Source: an uncultured Oscillospiraceae bacterium (GTDB lineage Bacteria; Bacillota; Clostridia; Oscillospirales; Ruminococcaceae). From it: a stretch of DNA of 64,000 nt. The translations under genes were made by a program, and so were the position numbers. The DNA lies in assembly GCA_934462925.1 (NCBI GenBank), contig CAKSIT010000002.1:1-64000 (forward strand), given 5' to 3'. This document shows positions 36,076-43,765 of this stretch, piece by piece. Below the pieces are notes generated by a model. That model was not told the DNA's origin. It saw only the letters and a program-made list of their open reading frames with translations, and did no database searches. Each line of letters opens with the position of its first letter. Positions within the stretch are counted from its first letter, which is position 1.

Positions 36076-38928
36076 ATGAAAATAAGACAACGCCTTGCCG
36101 CGGCGTTTACCGCGCTCGCCCTGCTTTGCGGGTGCGCCGCGCAGGAAGCGCCCGTATCCCCCGACGCCGCAGTCAACGCCGCTTCCGAAGCTGCCGAGTC
36201 CTCGGGTGCAGCGCCCGCAGGGGAGAGCGGCGCGGACTCCGAGCCTGCGCCCGATTCCCCGCAGGATTCGCAGCCCACGCAGCCCTCGCAGGGTTCGCAG
36301 CCCTCGCAGGGTTCGCAGCCCTCGCAGCCCTCGCAGGGTTCGCAGGGTTCGCAGGGTTCGCAGGATTCGCAGCCCTCAAAGCCTGCGGCGACCGAAAAGC
36401 CCCCCGTGAGCGTTTCCACGCCAAGCGGCGGGCAGCAGCCCGTTGAAAGCGGCTCGCAAACGCCCGCGCAGACCGAAAAGCCCGCGCAGGGCAATCCCGC
36501 AAAGCCCGCAGGTGACAGTTCCCTTACCGAGGACGGCGCGGGCATGGAGGGTACGAAAGCGACAGGCTCGTACAACTACGGCGAGGCGCTGCAAAAGTCG
36601 CTGCTTTTCTACGAGCTGCAGCGCAGCGGCGACATAGACGAAAGCGCCGCGCGCACCAACTGGCGCGGCGACAGCGGCATGAGCGACGGCGCGGACGCGG
36701 GACTCGACCTCACGGGCGGGCTGTACGACGCGGGCGACAACGTAAAGTTCAACCTGCCAATGGCGTACACCGCCGCAATGCTTGCGTGGAGCGTTTACGA
36801 GGATAGGGACGCCTACGAAAAGAGCGGGCAGCTGGAGTACGCGCTCGATACCATAAAATGGGTGAACGACTACCTTATAAAGTGCCACCCCGAGCCGAAC
36901 GTCTACTACTATCAGGTGGGGGACGGCAACAAGGACCACTCGTGGTGGGGCGCTGCGGAGGTAATGCAGATGGAGCGCCCGAGCTTTAAGGTGGATTTGA
37001 GCAGCGGCGGCTCGACAGTAGCGGCGGAAGCCGCGGCGAGCCTTGCGGCGTGCGCGGCGGTTTATGCGGACATTGACGCTAAGTATTCCGCTAAGTGCCT
37101 TAAGCACGCAAAGGAGCTTTACTCCTACGCTGAAACCGTTAAGAGCGACAGCGGCTACACGGCGGCGAACGGCTTTTACAACTCGTGGAGCGGCTTTTAC
37201 GACGAGCTGACGTGGGCTGCAATGTGGCTTTACAGCGCGACGGGCGAGAGCGGCTGGCTCGACAAGGCGAAGCAGTACGAAAAGCAGTGCGGCGGCAACT
37301 ACAAGTGGACCATGTGCTGGGACGACAAGTACACGGGCGCTGTCTGCCTGCTTGCAAACGCCACGGGCGAAAAGGCGTACAAGGACAAGATAGAGAAGAA
37401 CCTTGACTGGTGGACGACAGGCACGGGCGGCGAGCGCGTTACATACAGTCCCAAGGGGCTTGCATGGCTAGACAACTGGGGTTCGCTGCGCTACGCCACA
37501 ACGGCGGCGTTTATTGCGGCGGTTTACGCCGAGGGCGGCAAATGCCCCGCGGACAAGGCAAAGACCTACGAGGCGTTCTGCGAAAGTCAGGTGAATTACG
37601 CGCTCGGAAGCTCGGGGCGCAGCTATGTTGTGGGCTACGGCGAGAACGCGCCGCAGCACCCTCACCACCGCACCGCGCAGGGTTCGTGGAGCGACAACAT
37701 GAACGAGCCTGCGAACCACCGCCACACGCTTTACGGCGCGCTTGTGGGCGGCCCCGACGCCTCCGACAGCTACACCGACAGCGTATCGGACTACAACAAA
37801 AACGAGGTTGCGGACGACTACAACGCGGGCTTTACGGGGGCGCTTGCAAAGCTCTACAAAAAGTACGGCGGGCAGACCATAAAGGACTTTGGCGCGGTAG
37901 AACCCGTGGGCGAGGAGCTGTACGCCGAGCAGCGCATAAACGCGCAGGGCAGCGGCTTTATGGAAATAAAGGCGATGGTGTACAACAAGACCGCGTGGCC
38001 CGCGCGCGTGACGGACGACCTTGAGCTGCGCTATTTCGTTGACCTGTCCGAGCTTTACAGCGCGGGCAAATCGGCAAGCGACGTTAAGGTAACGCTCAAC
38101 TACTCCGACGGCGCTAAGTTCGGCGGCATATACGAGTGGGACAAGGCAAACCATATTTACTACGTGAGCATTGATTTCAGCGGCGCTAAGATATACCCGG
38201 GCGGGCAGAGCGCCTTTAAGAAAGAGGTGCAGTTCCGTATGCTGGCGGACGGCTGGAACGCCGACAACGACCCGTCCTTTGCGGAGCTGGTCGGCACGAA
38301 CGGCAGCGAGCTTGTCCGCGCGGAACACGTGGGGCTTTACGAGGGCGGCACGCTCGTTTTCGGGCAAGAGCCGAACGGCAGCGCCGCGCCAAAGCCCGTG
38401 CAGACGACGAGCGGTTCTGCGGCCGCGACCACGCCCGCTCCCGCGCAGCCTGAGCAGAAGCCCGAACAGAAGCCCTCTGCGCAGGACAACGGGCTTTCCG
38501 TTACGCTTACGCAGCAGCAGACAAGCGGCACGGGCAACACGATACAGTTCACGCTTGATATCACCAACAACACGGGCGCGGACATAGACCTCTCAAAGCT
38601 CGAGCTTGACTACTTCTTTACCAAGGACAAGGACGCGGAGCTTTGCTTCTGGTGCGACCACAGCGCGCTTACGAGCGGCGGCTACACGGCGCTTACGGAC
38701 AGCGTAAAGGGCGCGTTTTCCGCTGCGAGCGGCAAGAACGCCGACGCGAAATGCGCCGTTACGTTCGGCGCAGGCACGCTTAGCGCGGGCGGCTCGCTTA
38801 CGCTGCAGGCGCGCATTACCCGCGCGGACTGGACGGACTTTGACTTAGGCAACGACTATTCCGCGGGGAACACCGAGCGTATCCTCATAAAGAACGGCGC
38901 AAAAACGATATTTGGCAATAAGCCGTAA
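36076..38928 (+). CDS. Lipid-anchored GH9 cellulase with two CBM3-like modules
   Basis: 950 residues, hydrolysing beta-1,4-glucan. Signal with lipobox LCGC (Cys20), then a Ser/Pro/Gln/Glu spacer to about residue 155. GH9 barrel (about 170-610): [13 protein letters not shown] and [19 protein letters not shown] with the catalytic Asp region, [11 protein letters not shown], and [15 protein letters not shown] with the catalytic Glu. A CBM3c-like module follows (about 615-765), then a Pro/Gln/Glu linker and a second CBM3-like module (about 805-950) for cellulose binding. GH9-CBM3c is the processive endoglucanase layout of Ruminococcaceae and Clostridium. No dockerin: attachment is by lipid. Confidence 0.93.
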   Translation: MKIRQRLAAAFTALALLCGCAAQEAPVSPDAAVNAASEAAESSGAAPAGESGADSEPAPDSPQDSQPTQPSQGSQPSQGSQPSQPSQGSQGSQGSQDSQPSKPAATEKPPVSVSTPSGGQQPVESGSQTPAQTEKPAQGNPAKPAGDSSLTEDGAGMEGTKATGSYNYGEALQKSLLFYELQRSGDIDESAARTNWRGDSGMSDGADAGLDLTGGLYDAGDNVKFNLPMAYTAAMLAWSVYEDRDAYEKSGQLEYALDTIKWVNDYLIKCHPEPNVYYYQVGDGNKDHSWWGAAEVMQMERPSFKVDLSSGGSTVAAEAAASLAACAAVYADIDAKYSAKCLKHAKELYSYAETVKSDSGYTAANGFYNSWSGFYDELTWAAMWLYSATGESGWLDKAKQYEKQCGGNYKWTMCWDDKYTGAVCLLANATGEKAYKDKIEKNLDWWTTGTGGERVTYSPKGLAWLDNWGSLRYATTAAFIAAVYAEGGKCPADKAKTYEAFCESQVNYALGSSGRSYVVGYGENAPQHPHHRTAQGSWSDNMNEPANHRHTLYGALVGGPDASDSYTDSVSDYNKNEVADDYNAGFTGALAKLYKKYGGQTIKDFGAVEPVGEELYAEQRINAQGSGFMEIKAMVYNKTAWPARVTDDLELRYFVDLSELYSAGKSASDVKVTLNYSDGAKFGGIYEWDKANHIYYVSIDFSGAKIYPGGQSAFKKEVQFRMLADGWNADNDPSFAELVGTNGSELVRAEHVGLYEGGTLVFGQEPNGSAAPKPVQTTSGSAAATTPAPAQPEQKPEQKPSAQDNGLSVTLTQQQTSGTGNTIQFTLDITNNTGADIDLSKLELDYFFTKDKDAELCFWCDHSALTSGGYTALTDSVKGAFSAASGKNADAKCAVTFGAGTLSAGGSLTLQARITRADWTDFDLGNDYSAGNTERILIKNGAKTIFGNKP
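36287..36378 (+). repeat. 9-base tandem repeats in the cellulase linker
   Basis: About ten alternating copies of CAGCCCTCG and CAGGGTTCG encode Gln-Pro-Ser and Gln-Gly-Ser units of the spacer. The units keep the reading frame, so copy-number change by slippage would only lengthen or shorten the arm that holds the enzyme off the membrane. Confidence 0.8.
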
Positions 38929-38938
38929 GGAGGCAGGC

Positions 38939-39616
38939 GTGAAAAAGAGCGTTTCAAAGCGGCTTAAAAACCCGTTTTTCCCTGCGGCGTTTATTATGGC
39001 GGCGGACATACTGCTGCTTGCAGCGGCGGCGGTGCTGCGCGCGCTGCGGGGCAGTTTCACTACCGCCTACGCCTACGCCGAGGGCGCGGGGATAACCGAA
39101 AGCTGCGGCGCGGATACGGCGATAATGATAGCGGCGGTAACGGCGCTTGCCGCGGCTGCGGCGCTTGCGGGGTTCATATTCGCGGGGGCTGCGCTGTGGG
39201 GCGGCGAGGACGGCTCTACCGCCCTGCGCGTGATAACGGGCGCGGTAATGCTGTGCATTTCTGCGGCGGCAGCGGGCTTTGCGGTGTACGCCGTGCGCGG
39301 CGAGCAGCCCGCCGAGAGCGAATACAGCGGCTTTATAGACGGGCGCGGGCGCGTTGTGATAATCGTCGAGGAGGAGTACCGCGAGGGCAATATGCTTAAG
39401 GTGTACCGCCTTGACGGCGAGCAGGAAAACGCCTACCGCCTCACCGCCCTTTCGCTTAAGGAGCGCACGCAGGACAGCGACTTCGATTCGCGCTACCATC
39501 TGTCGTGGCTCTCTGACGGGCTGCTTACGCTCGCATTTACGGACGGCGGCGCGTACCGCACGCTTACTATCCCCGCGCAGATTCCCGAGGAGGACGCGCA
39601 GACAACGGAGGATTAG
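38939..39616 (+). CDS. Three-helix membrane protein of unknown function
   Basis: 225 residues from GTG 38939, with AAGGAGG six bases upstream, which decides this start over an upstream in-frame ATG. Three hydrophobic helices (FFPAAFIMAADILLLAAAAVL about 13-33; IMIAAVTALAAAAALAGFIFAGAAL about 62-86; VITGAVMLCISAAAAGFAVYAV about 96-117), then a soluble C-terminal part starting with RVVIIVEEEYREG. Not recognised. Only 10 bases separate it from the cellulase gene, so both may share a transcript. Confidence 0.6.
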   Translation: MKKSVSKRLKNPFFPAAFIMAADILLLAAAAVLRALRGSFTTAYAYAEGAGITESCGADTAIMIAAVTALAAAAALAGFIFAGAALWGGEDGSTALRVITGAVMLCISAAAAGFAVYAVRGEQPAESEYSGFIDGRGRVVIIVEEEYREGNMLKVYRLDGEQENAYRLTALSLKERTQDSDFDSRYHLSWLSDGLLTLAFTDGGAYRTLTIPAQIPEEDAQTTED

Positions 39617-39631
39617 TAATGTACGAATTTG

Positions 39632-39688
39632 GGCAGCACCGCATAAAGATTGTGCGCAATCATGCGAAAATAATTATGCGGTATTGCC
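39632..39688 (+). repeat. 57-bp hairpin element, copy B
   Basis: Arms GGCAgcACCGCATAA and TTATGCGGTatTGCC pair as in copy A (36005-36049) with compensated differences. The loop holds a second small hairpin, GATTG-TGCG-CAATC (39648-39661). It lies 15 bases after a stop codon on the same strand. Confidence 0.7.
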
Positions 39689-39705
39689 ATAGCAGAATAA
39701 CACGA

Positions 39706-39732
39706 CCCCCGCAGCATACATTGCTGCGGGGG
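39706..39732. terminator. GC-rich hairpin between convergent genes
   Basis: CCCCCGCAGC (39706-39715) pairs with GCTGCGGGGG (39723-39732). There is no real T-run on either strand; its site between two convergent genes suggests a bidirectional terminator or 3' end. Confidence 0.5.
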
Positions 39733-39749
39733 CGTTCTGTATATTTGCT

Positions 39750-40238
39750 TCACATCGGCGGTACAAGCAGTACCTTTCTTCCCTTTTTCTGCGCGTAATT
39801 TACGGTGTATGCCGTGCCGCCCGCCTTGCCGTCGTACACCGCAAGCAGCACGTCGCACATATCCACAAGCGCGCGGTTGCGCTTAAGCATACAGTCCTTG
39901 CTGTAGCTCTCGCTTATGCACAGCACCTTGTCGCAGCGCGAAAGGATATCCTCGTAAAGCGCTTTTTCCGCGGCGCTCCAGCGTTCCGCCTGCGTTTTGC
40001 ACGGGATAACGGCGGTGAGCCGCACCTGCGGGCGCGTTTTCTTTAGCTCCAGCACTATCTGCGCGCACCATGTGTCCACGCCGAGCGCCATGCCCGAATA
40101 AAACTCGTCCGCGCCATGCTCGCAAAGCTCCGTTATCTTTTTTGTGAGGCGCTCTTTGAGGTCAACGCACATCGGGTCGTCCTCGCTGAAAAACCCGAGC
40201 TTTGCGGGGCGGTAGCCCGTGAATGATACTCTGTACAT
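39750..40238 (-). CDS. SLOG-family protein (DUF1273/YpsA-like)
   Basis: 162 residues from ATG 40238, which follows AAAGGGAG. The opening SFTGYRPAKLGFFSEDD and the later FYSGMALGVDTWCAQIVLELKK and CDVLLAVYDGKAGGTAYTVNYAQ form the Rossmann-like SLOG fold, which binds nucleotides or NAD derivatives in related proteins. YpsA in Bacillus affects cell division and shape; the same role here is not shown. It is last in the leftward run that starts at pyrR, 14 bases after ruvX. Confidence 0.82.
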   Translation of the reverse strand: MYRVSFTGYRPAKLGFFSEDDPMCVDLKERLTKKITELCEHGADEFYSGMALGVDTWCAQIVLELKKTRPQVRLTAVIPCKTQAERWSAAEKALYEDILSRCDKVLCISESYSKDCMLKRNRALVDMCDVLLAVYDGKAGGTAYTVNYAQKKGRKVLLVPPM

Positions 40239-40252
40239 CGTTCTCCCTTTCG

Positions 40253-40678
40253 TCAGCCCTCGGGGTGATTTTTGCGCCACGCAAGGTAGCTTTCAAGGAT
40301 TATTGCGGCAGCCGCCGCGTCGAGCGTTTCCTTGCGCTTTTTGCCGCGCACGTTATTCTCGTTCATTATGCCGATAGCGGACACGGTGCTGCTGCGCTCG
40401 TCCCACATCACAACGTCAACGTCCACAAGCGCGCGCAGCTTTTCCGCGAAAAGCGCGCACTTCTCCGAGCGCGGCCCAAGCGTGCCGTTCATGTTTATCG
40501 GGTTGCCCACGACAATGCGCTCCGCCTTGTTAAGGCGCGCCTGCTCTGCGGTGCGCTCTACGCAGCGCTCAAAGTCCTTTTCCGCCATAACGGTAAGCGG
40601 CGTTGCGAGTATCTCGCCCTTGTCGCACATTGCAAGACCCGTTCTGCTGTCGCCGTAGTCTACTGCCATTATCTTCAA
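40253..40678 (-). CDS. ruvX: RuvX/YqgF, putative pre-16S rRNA nuclease or Holliday-junction resolvase
   Basis: 141 residues, the family length. RNase H-like fold with the acidic residues expected: Asp7 in AVDYGDSRTGLAM, the VVGNPINMNG motif, the conserved DERSSTVSA, and DAAAAAIILESYL. In bacteria it is mostly held to trim the 5' end of 16S rRNA. Its ATG overlaps the stop of the upstream gene (ATGA). Confidence 0.93.
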   Translation of the reverse strand: MKIMAVDYGDSRTGLAMCDKGEILATPLTVMAEKDFERCVERTAEQARLNKAERIVVGNPINMNGTLGPRSEKCALFAEKLRALVDVDVVMWDERSSTVSAIGIMNENNVRGKKRKETLDAAAAAIILESYLAWRKNHPEG

Positions 40679-41376
40679 TGCTGTTCTCCTTGTTCAACGC
40701 GCGTTCCGCCCCATTCAAGCACCGCAAAGCCCGTTCTGTCAAAGCCTGTAAGCTCCTGCGCGGGTATATCCACGGGCGACTGCGCGCTGTAGTAGGTCAT
40801 AAAAACGCGCTTTATGCTGTCGGGTGCGGGGGACACCGCAAGCGGCGCGGCGCTCTCGTACGCTTCCCCCTGAAACGCTATTACGTTGTAGGGGTTCTCC
40901 TGCATTTGCGGCAGCCAGTATATTATAAACTCGCTGCGCTCGCGCGGGGTAAGCCCCTGCTCGGTAAGCGCCCATTCAAGGAACTGCGCGGCGTCCTCGC
41001 CCTTAACGCAAAAGCCCTCCGAGAAGTCCGGGGTCATATTTACGCGCCCCTCCCAGAAAAGGCAGCCGAACTCGCGCCCGTCCGCCGCGGTAAGCGTGCC
41101 GTCGGGCGCGGCTGTGACGTTCCAGCCGCCGCTGTACTCGGGGTAAACGCAGGTAAGGCCGCCGTTCGGCTCTACCGTAACGCTTACCTGCGCGGTTTTT
41201 TCGGGGTAGAGGTAAATCACGGGCTTGTACGCTACAAGCTCGTCCTCGCGCCCGTAATGCTCAATGTCGGCTATCTCGCAGTAAGCGTTGCGCTCGTAGA
41301 ACGCGCCCGAGGCAATTGCGCTGCCGAGCGTGAGCGCGCCCATTACCGATAAAAACAGAGCCTTTGTCCCTTTCAC
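40675..41376 (-). CDS. Exported protein of unknown function with a KPVIYLYPE motif
   Basis: 233 residues. Hydrophobic N-terminal helix (LFLSVMGALTLGSAIASGA, about 7-25) marks a signal or anchor. The conserved-looking sections AYKPVIYLYPEKTAQVSVTVEPNG, YSGGWNVTAAPDGTL and YWLPQMQENPYNVIAFQG are seen in a group of uncharacterised Firmicute proteins. No catalytic motif is evident. It is embedded in the pyrimidine-ruvX run, overlapping ruvX by four bases and 34 bases after pyrD. Confidence 0.65.
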   Translation of the reverse strand: MKGTKALFLSVMGALTLGSAIASGAFYERNAYCEIADIEHYGREDELVAYKPVIYLYPEKTAQVSVTVEPNGGLTCVYPEYSGGWNVTAAPDGTLTAADGREFGCLFWEGRVNMTPDFSEGFCVKGEDAAQFLEWALTEQGLTPRERSEFIIYWLPQMQENPYNVIAFQGEAYESAAPLAVSPAPDSIKRVFMTYYSAQSPVDIPAQELTGFDRTGFAVLEWGGTRVEQGEQH

Positions 41377-41410
41377 CGCGCACCTCCCGTTACGTTACAA
41401 TGTCCGCGCG

Positions 41411-42322
41411 TTACCACGGCTGCACCTGCCCGACTATCTCAGACAGGCTCTTTATGCCGTTCTTGTCCATATACTCCGCAATGCCGTCTATTACCTTAAG
41501 CGGCGCGTAGGGGTCGGTGAATATCGCCGTACCCATCTGCACAGCCGAAGCGCCCGCGAGCATCATCTCAACGGCGTCCTCCCATGTTGCAATGCCGCCC
41601 ATGCCTATAATCGGGATTTTTACCGCCTTATAGCACTGCCACACCATTCTCACCGCCACGGGGAACACCGCAGGGCCTGACAGGCCGCCCACGTTATTAT
41701 GCAGAATCGGGCGGCGCGTGCGGATATCTATGCGCATACCAAGCAGCGTGTTTATGAGCGAAATGCTGTCCGCGCCCTCTGCTTCAACGGCGCGCGCTAT
41801 CTCGGTTATGTCGGTAACGTTGGGGGTGAGCTTTACGATAAGCGGCTTTTTGGTAGCCCTGCGCACGGCTGCGGTGACTGCCGCCGCGCCCTCTTTTGTT
41901 ATGCCCCATGTAGCGCCGCCCGCCTTTACGTTCGGGCAGGAAATGTTAAGCTCTATCATATCGACGTCGGTGGAATCGAGCGCCTCCGCTGCTGCGATGT
42001 AGTCGTCGAGAACCGCGCCCGCAACGTTCGCTATGATAACGTTGCCCTCCTCTTTGAGTACGGGCAGGTACTTTTCGATAAAGCCCGCAACGCCTATGTT
42101 CTGCAGCCCCACGGAGTTCAGAATGCCCGAGGGCGTTTCGGCGATACGCGGCGGGATATTGCCCATTTTCGGCTCAATGGTCATGCCCTTGCAGGAGATA
42201 CCGCCGAGCTTTGAAAGCGGGTAGAGGTCGGTGTAGCACTCGCCGTTGCCGTATGTTCCCGAGGCCGCTATAACGGGGTTGGGGAACTCCACGCCCGCTA
42301 TTCTTACAGAAAGGTCAGCCAT
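41411..42322 (-). CDS. pyrD: Dihydroorotate dehydrogenase B, catalytic subunit
   Basis: 303 residues. FMN-dependent TIM barrel that oxidises dihydroorotate to orotate. Motifs: VIAASGTYGNG at the N-terminus, NSVGLQN, NISCPNVKAGG with the catalytic cysteine of class 1, LTPNVTDI and IIGMGGIATWEDAVEMMLAGASAVQMGTA. Being type 1B, it works as a complex with PyrK, encoded just upstream with an 8-base overlap. It is the last pyrimidine gene of the operon. Confidence 0.96.
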   Translation of the reverse strand: MADLSVRIAGVEFPNPVIAASGTYGNGECYTDLYPLSKLGGISCKGMTIEPKMGNIPPRIAETPSGILNSVGLQNIGVAGFIEKYLPVLKEEGNVIIANVAGAVLDDYIAAAEALDSTDVDMIELNISCPNVKAGGATWGITKEGAAAVTAAVRRATKKPLIVKLTPNVTDITEIARAVEAEGADSISLINTLLGMRIDIRTRRPILHNNVGGLSGPAVFPVAVRMVWQCYKAVKIPIIGMGGIATWEDAVEMMLAGASAVQMGTAIFTDPYAPLKVIDGIAEYMDKNGIKSLSEIVGQVQPW

Positions 42323-43088
42323 CGAACTTTACCTCCTTTGCGTCAAACACAGGGCCGTCCTTGCAGACCCTCGAATACCACTCCGCGCCGTTCTTTACGG
42401 TAAGGCACGAGCATACCACGCACGCGCCCACGCCGCAGCCCATGCGCTGCTCGAGCGAAATCTGGCAGGGTACGTCATTTTCAAGGCAGAGCTTTGCCAC
42501 AGCTCTTATCATAGGCTCAGGACCGCACGCGCATACCGCGCCAACGTCGTCCTTGGCAAGCTCGCGTTCAAGCTGGCTTGTAACCACCCCGTGGAAGCCC
42601 ACGCTCCCGTCGTCGGTGCATATAAGCGTGTCAGCGCCGTGCGCTTTGAACTCGTCCGCAAGGATTATGCGGTCGTAGCTGCGAAAGCCCAGTATAGCCG
42701 TGCAAAGCCCGCCTATGCTGCGCGCTATCTCCAGCAGCGGGGGTACGCCTATACCGCCGCCCACGGCGATAACGCGCTTCCCCTCGGGAATGCGAAAGCC
42801 GTTGCCGAGCGGCCCTAAGATGTCGAGCGTTTCGCCCACGTTCACGCGGGAGATAGCCTCCGTACCCTTGCCGCGCACCTCGAAAACAAAGCGCAGCGTT
42901 CCCGCCTCCTTATTTATCTCGCATATGGAGATGGGGCGGCGCAGCGTAAAGCCGTCGGCGCTTATGTTGGCAAACTGCCCGACGTGCGCCTCGTGCGAGG
43001 GGTCGTGCGCCCTTACCGTAACGGAGAAAACGCCGCCCGCAAGCGTGCGCTTTTCCGTCACAACGTATTTGTCACAGTAGTAGCTCAT
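42315..43088 (-). CDS. pyrK: Dihydroorotate dehydrogenase B, electron-transfer subunit
   Basis: 257 residues. Passes electrons from PyrD's FMN to NAD+ through FAD and a 2Fe-2S cluster. The FAD-binding RRPISICEINKE, the NAD-binding VIAVGGGIGVPPLLEIAR and the C-terminal Cys cluster (MGCGVGACVVCSC...RVCKDGPVF) are all present. ATG overlaps the stop of an unknown membrane-protein gene by four bases, and its own end overlaps pyrD. Confidence 0.96.
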   Translation of the reverse strand: MSYYCDKYVVTEKRTLAGGVFSVTVRAHDPSHEAHVGQFANISADGFTLRRPISICEINKEAGTLRFVFEVRGKGTEAISRVNVGETLDILGPLGNGFRIPEGKRVIAVGGGIGVPPLLEIARSIGGLCTAILGFRSYDRIILADEFKAHGADTLICTDDGSVGFHGVVTSQLERELAKDDVGAVCACGPEPMIRAVAKLCLENDVPCQISLEQRMGCGVGACVVCSCLTVKNGAEWYSRVCKDGPVFDAKEVKFDG

Positions 43089-43696
43089 TTGTCGTCCTCC
43101 TGTTGAGCAGATTTTTCCTGCGGTGCTGCCGTGGCCTTTACCTTTACCGCCGCGCCGTCCGCTTCGGGTTCGGCGTGCCGCGCTGTAAGGGATTTAAGCC
43201 TGTGAATGCAAAAGCGAACGAGGATAGCTATTATAAGCGCGTCCAGCACGAACTGTATGCTGAACAGGCTTTCCTCAACGCCGTTCATGCGGTTGTGGAA
43301 AATATACATTGCGTCGAAAATCCCCAGCAAAAGCGGTATCTTGCAAAGCGAGGCGACAGTCGCCGCAATGTCGCGGCAGGGCTGCGCGGAGAGCTTTGTG
43401 AGGGGGAATTTCGCGAATTTGTGAGAGGTGCAGCAAAAGATGATATAGGCTGCGAAAACGCCGAGGGCGAGCGCGGGGAATATCCACGCGAGGTGGTGTT
43501 TCCACGTGAACGAGGGGTCTTGCTCGATTATAAGCGCAACGCTGTCCGCGCCTATGCGCGCGAGCATATCTTCGCGCAGCTCCAGAAAATTAACGGTCGC
43601 CGAGAATATCAGCACCGCAAGCGCGAGCGAGAAAACGTCGCTTATCAGCATGGGGAGCTTATAGTTGTGCTTTACGGGGTATTTGCCTGCTTTCAT
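43085..43696 (-). CDS. Unknown four-helix membrane protein within the pyrimidine operon
   Basis: 203 residues with four hydrophobic helices (about 14-40, 66-88, 115-133, 145-163) and a charged, Ala/Glu/Lys-rich C-terminal tail of about 30 residues. Not recognised and not a known pyrimidine transporter. It sits between carB and pyrK and shares ATGA with pyrK, so it is cotranscribed and translationally coupled with the pathway. A hairpin at 43721-43742 lies between it and carB. Confidence 0.65.
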   Translation of the reverse strand: MKAGKYPVKHNYKLPMLISDVFSLALAVLIFSATVNFLELREDMLARIGADSVALIIEQDPSFTWKHHLAWIFPALALGVFAAYIIFCCTSHKFAKFPLTKLSAQPCRDIAATVASLCKIPLLLGIFDAMYIFHNRMNGVEESLFSIQFVLDALIIAILVRFCIHRLKSLTARHAEPEADGAAVKVKATAAPQEKSAQQEDDK

Positions 43697-43720
43697 AAAA
43701 AACCTTTCAGAAATGCCTGT

Positions 43721-43742
43721 GCGGCGGGTATGCGCCCGCCGC
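43721..43742 (-). repeat. Hairpin in the carB-membrane protein gap
   Basis: GCGGCGGG (43721-43728) and CCCGCCGC (43735-43742) form an 8-bp stem. There is no T-run, so it may be an RNA-stability or processing site that separates carB from the downstream genes. Confidence 0.5.
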
Positions 43743-43765
43743 GCCTATTGTGTTGGTGTTGCCGC

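Noticed and set aside
36287..36378. Non-coding satellite in the cellulase gene
   Set aside because: The 9-base units keep the reading frame and encode a Gln/Ser/Pro/Gly linker, as expected between a lipid anchor and a catalytic domain.
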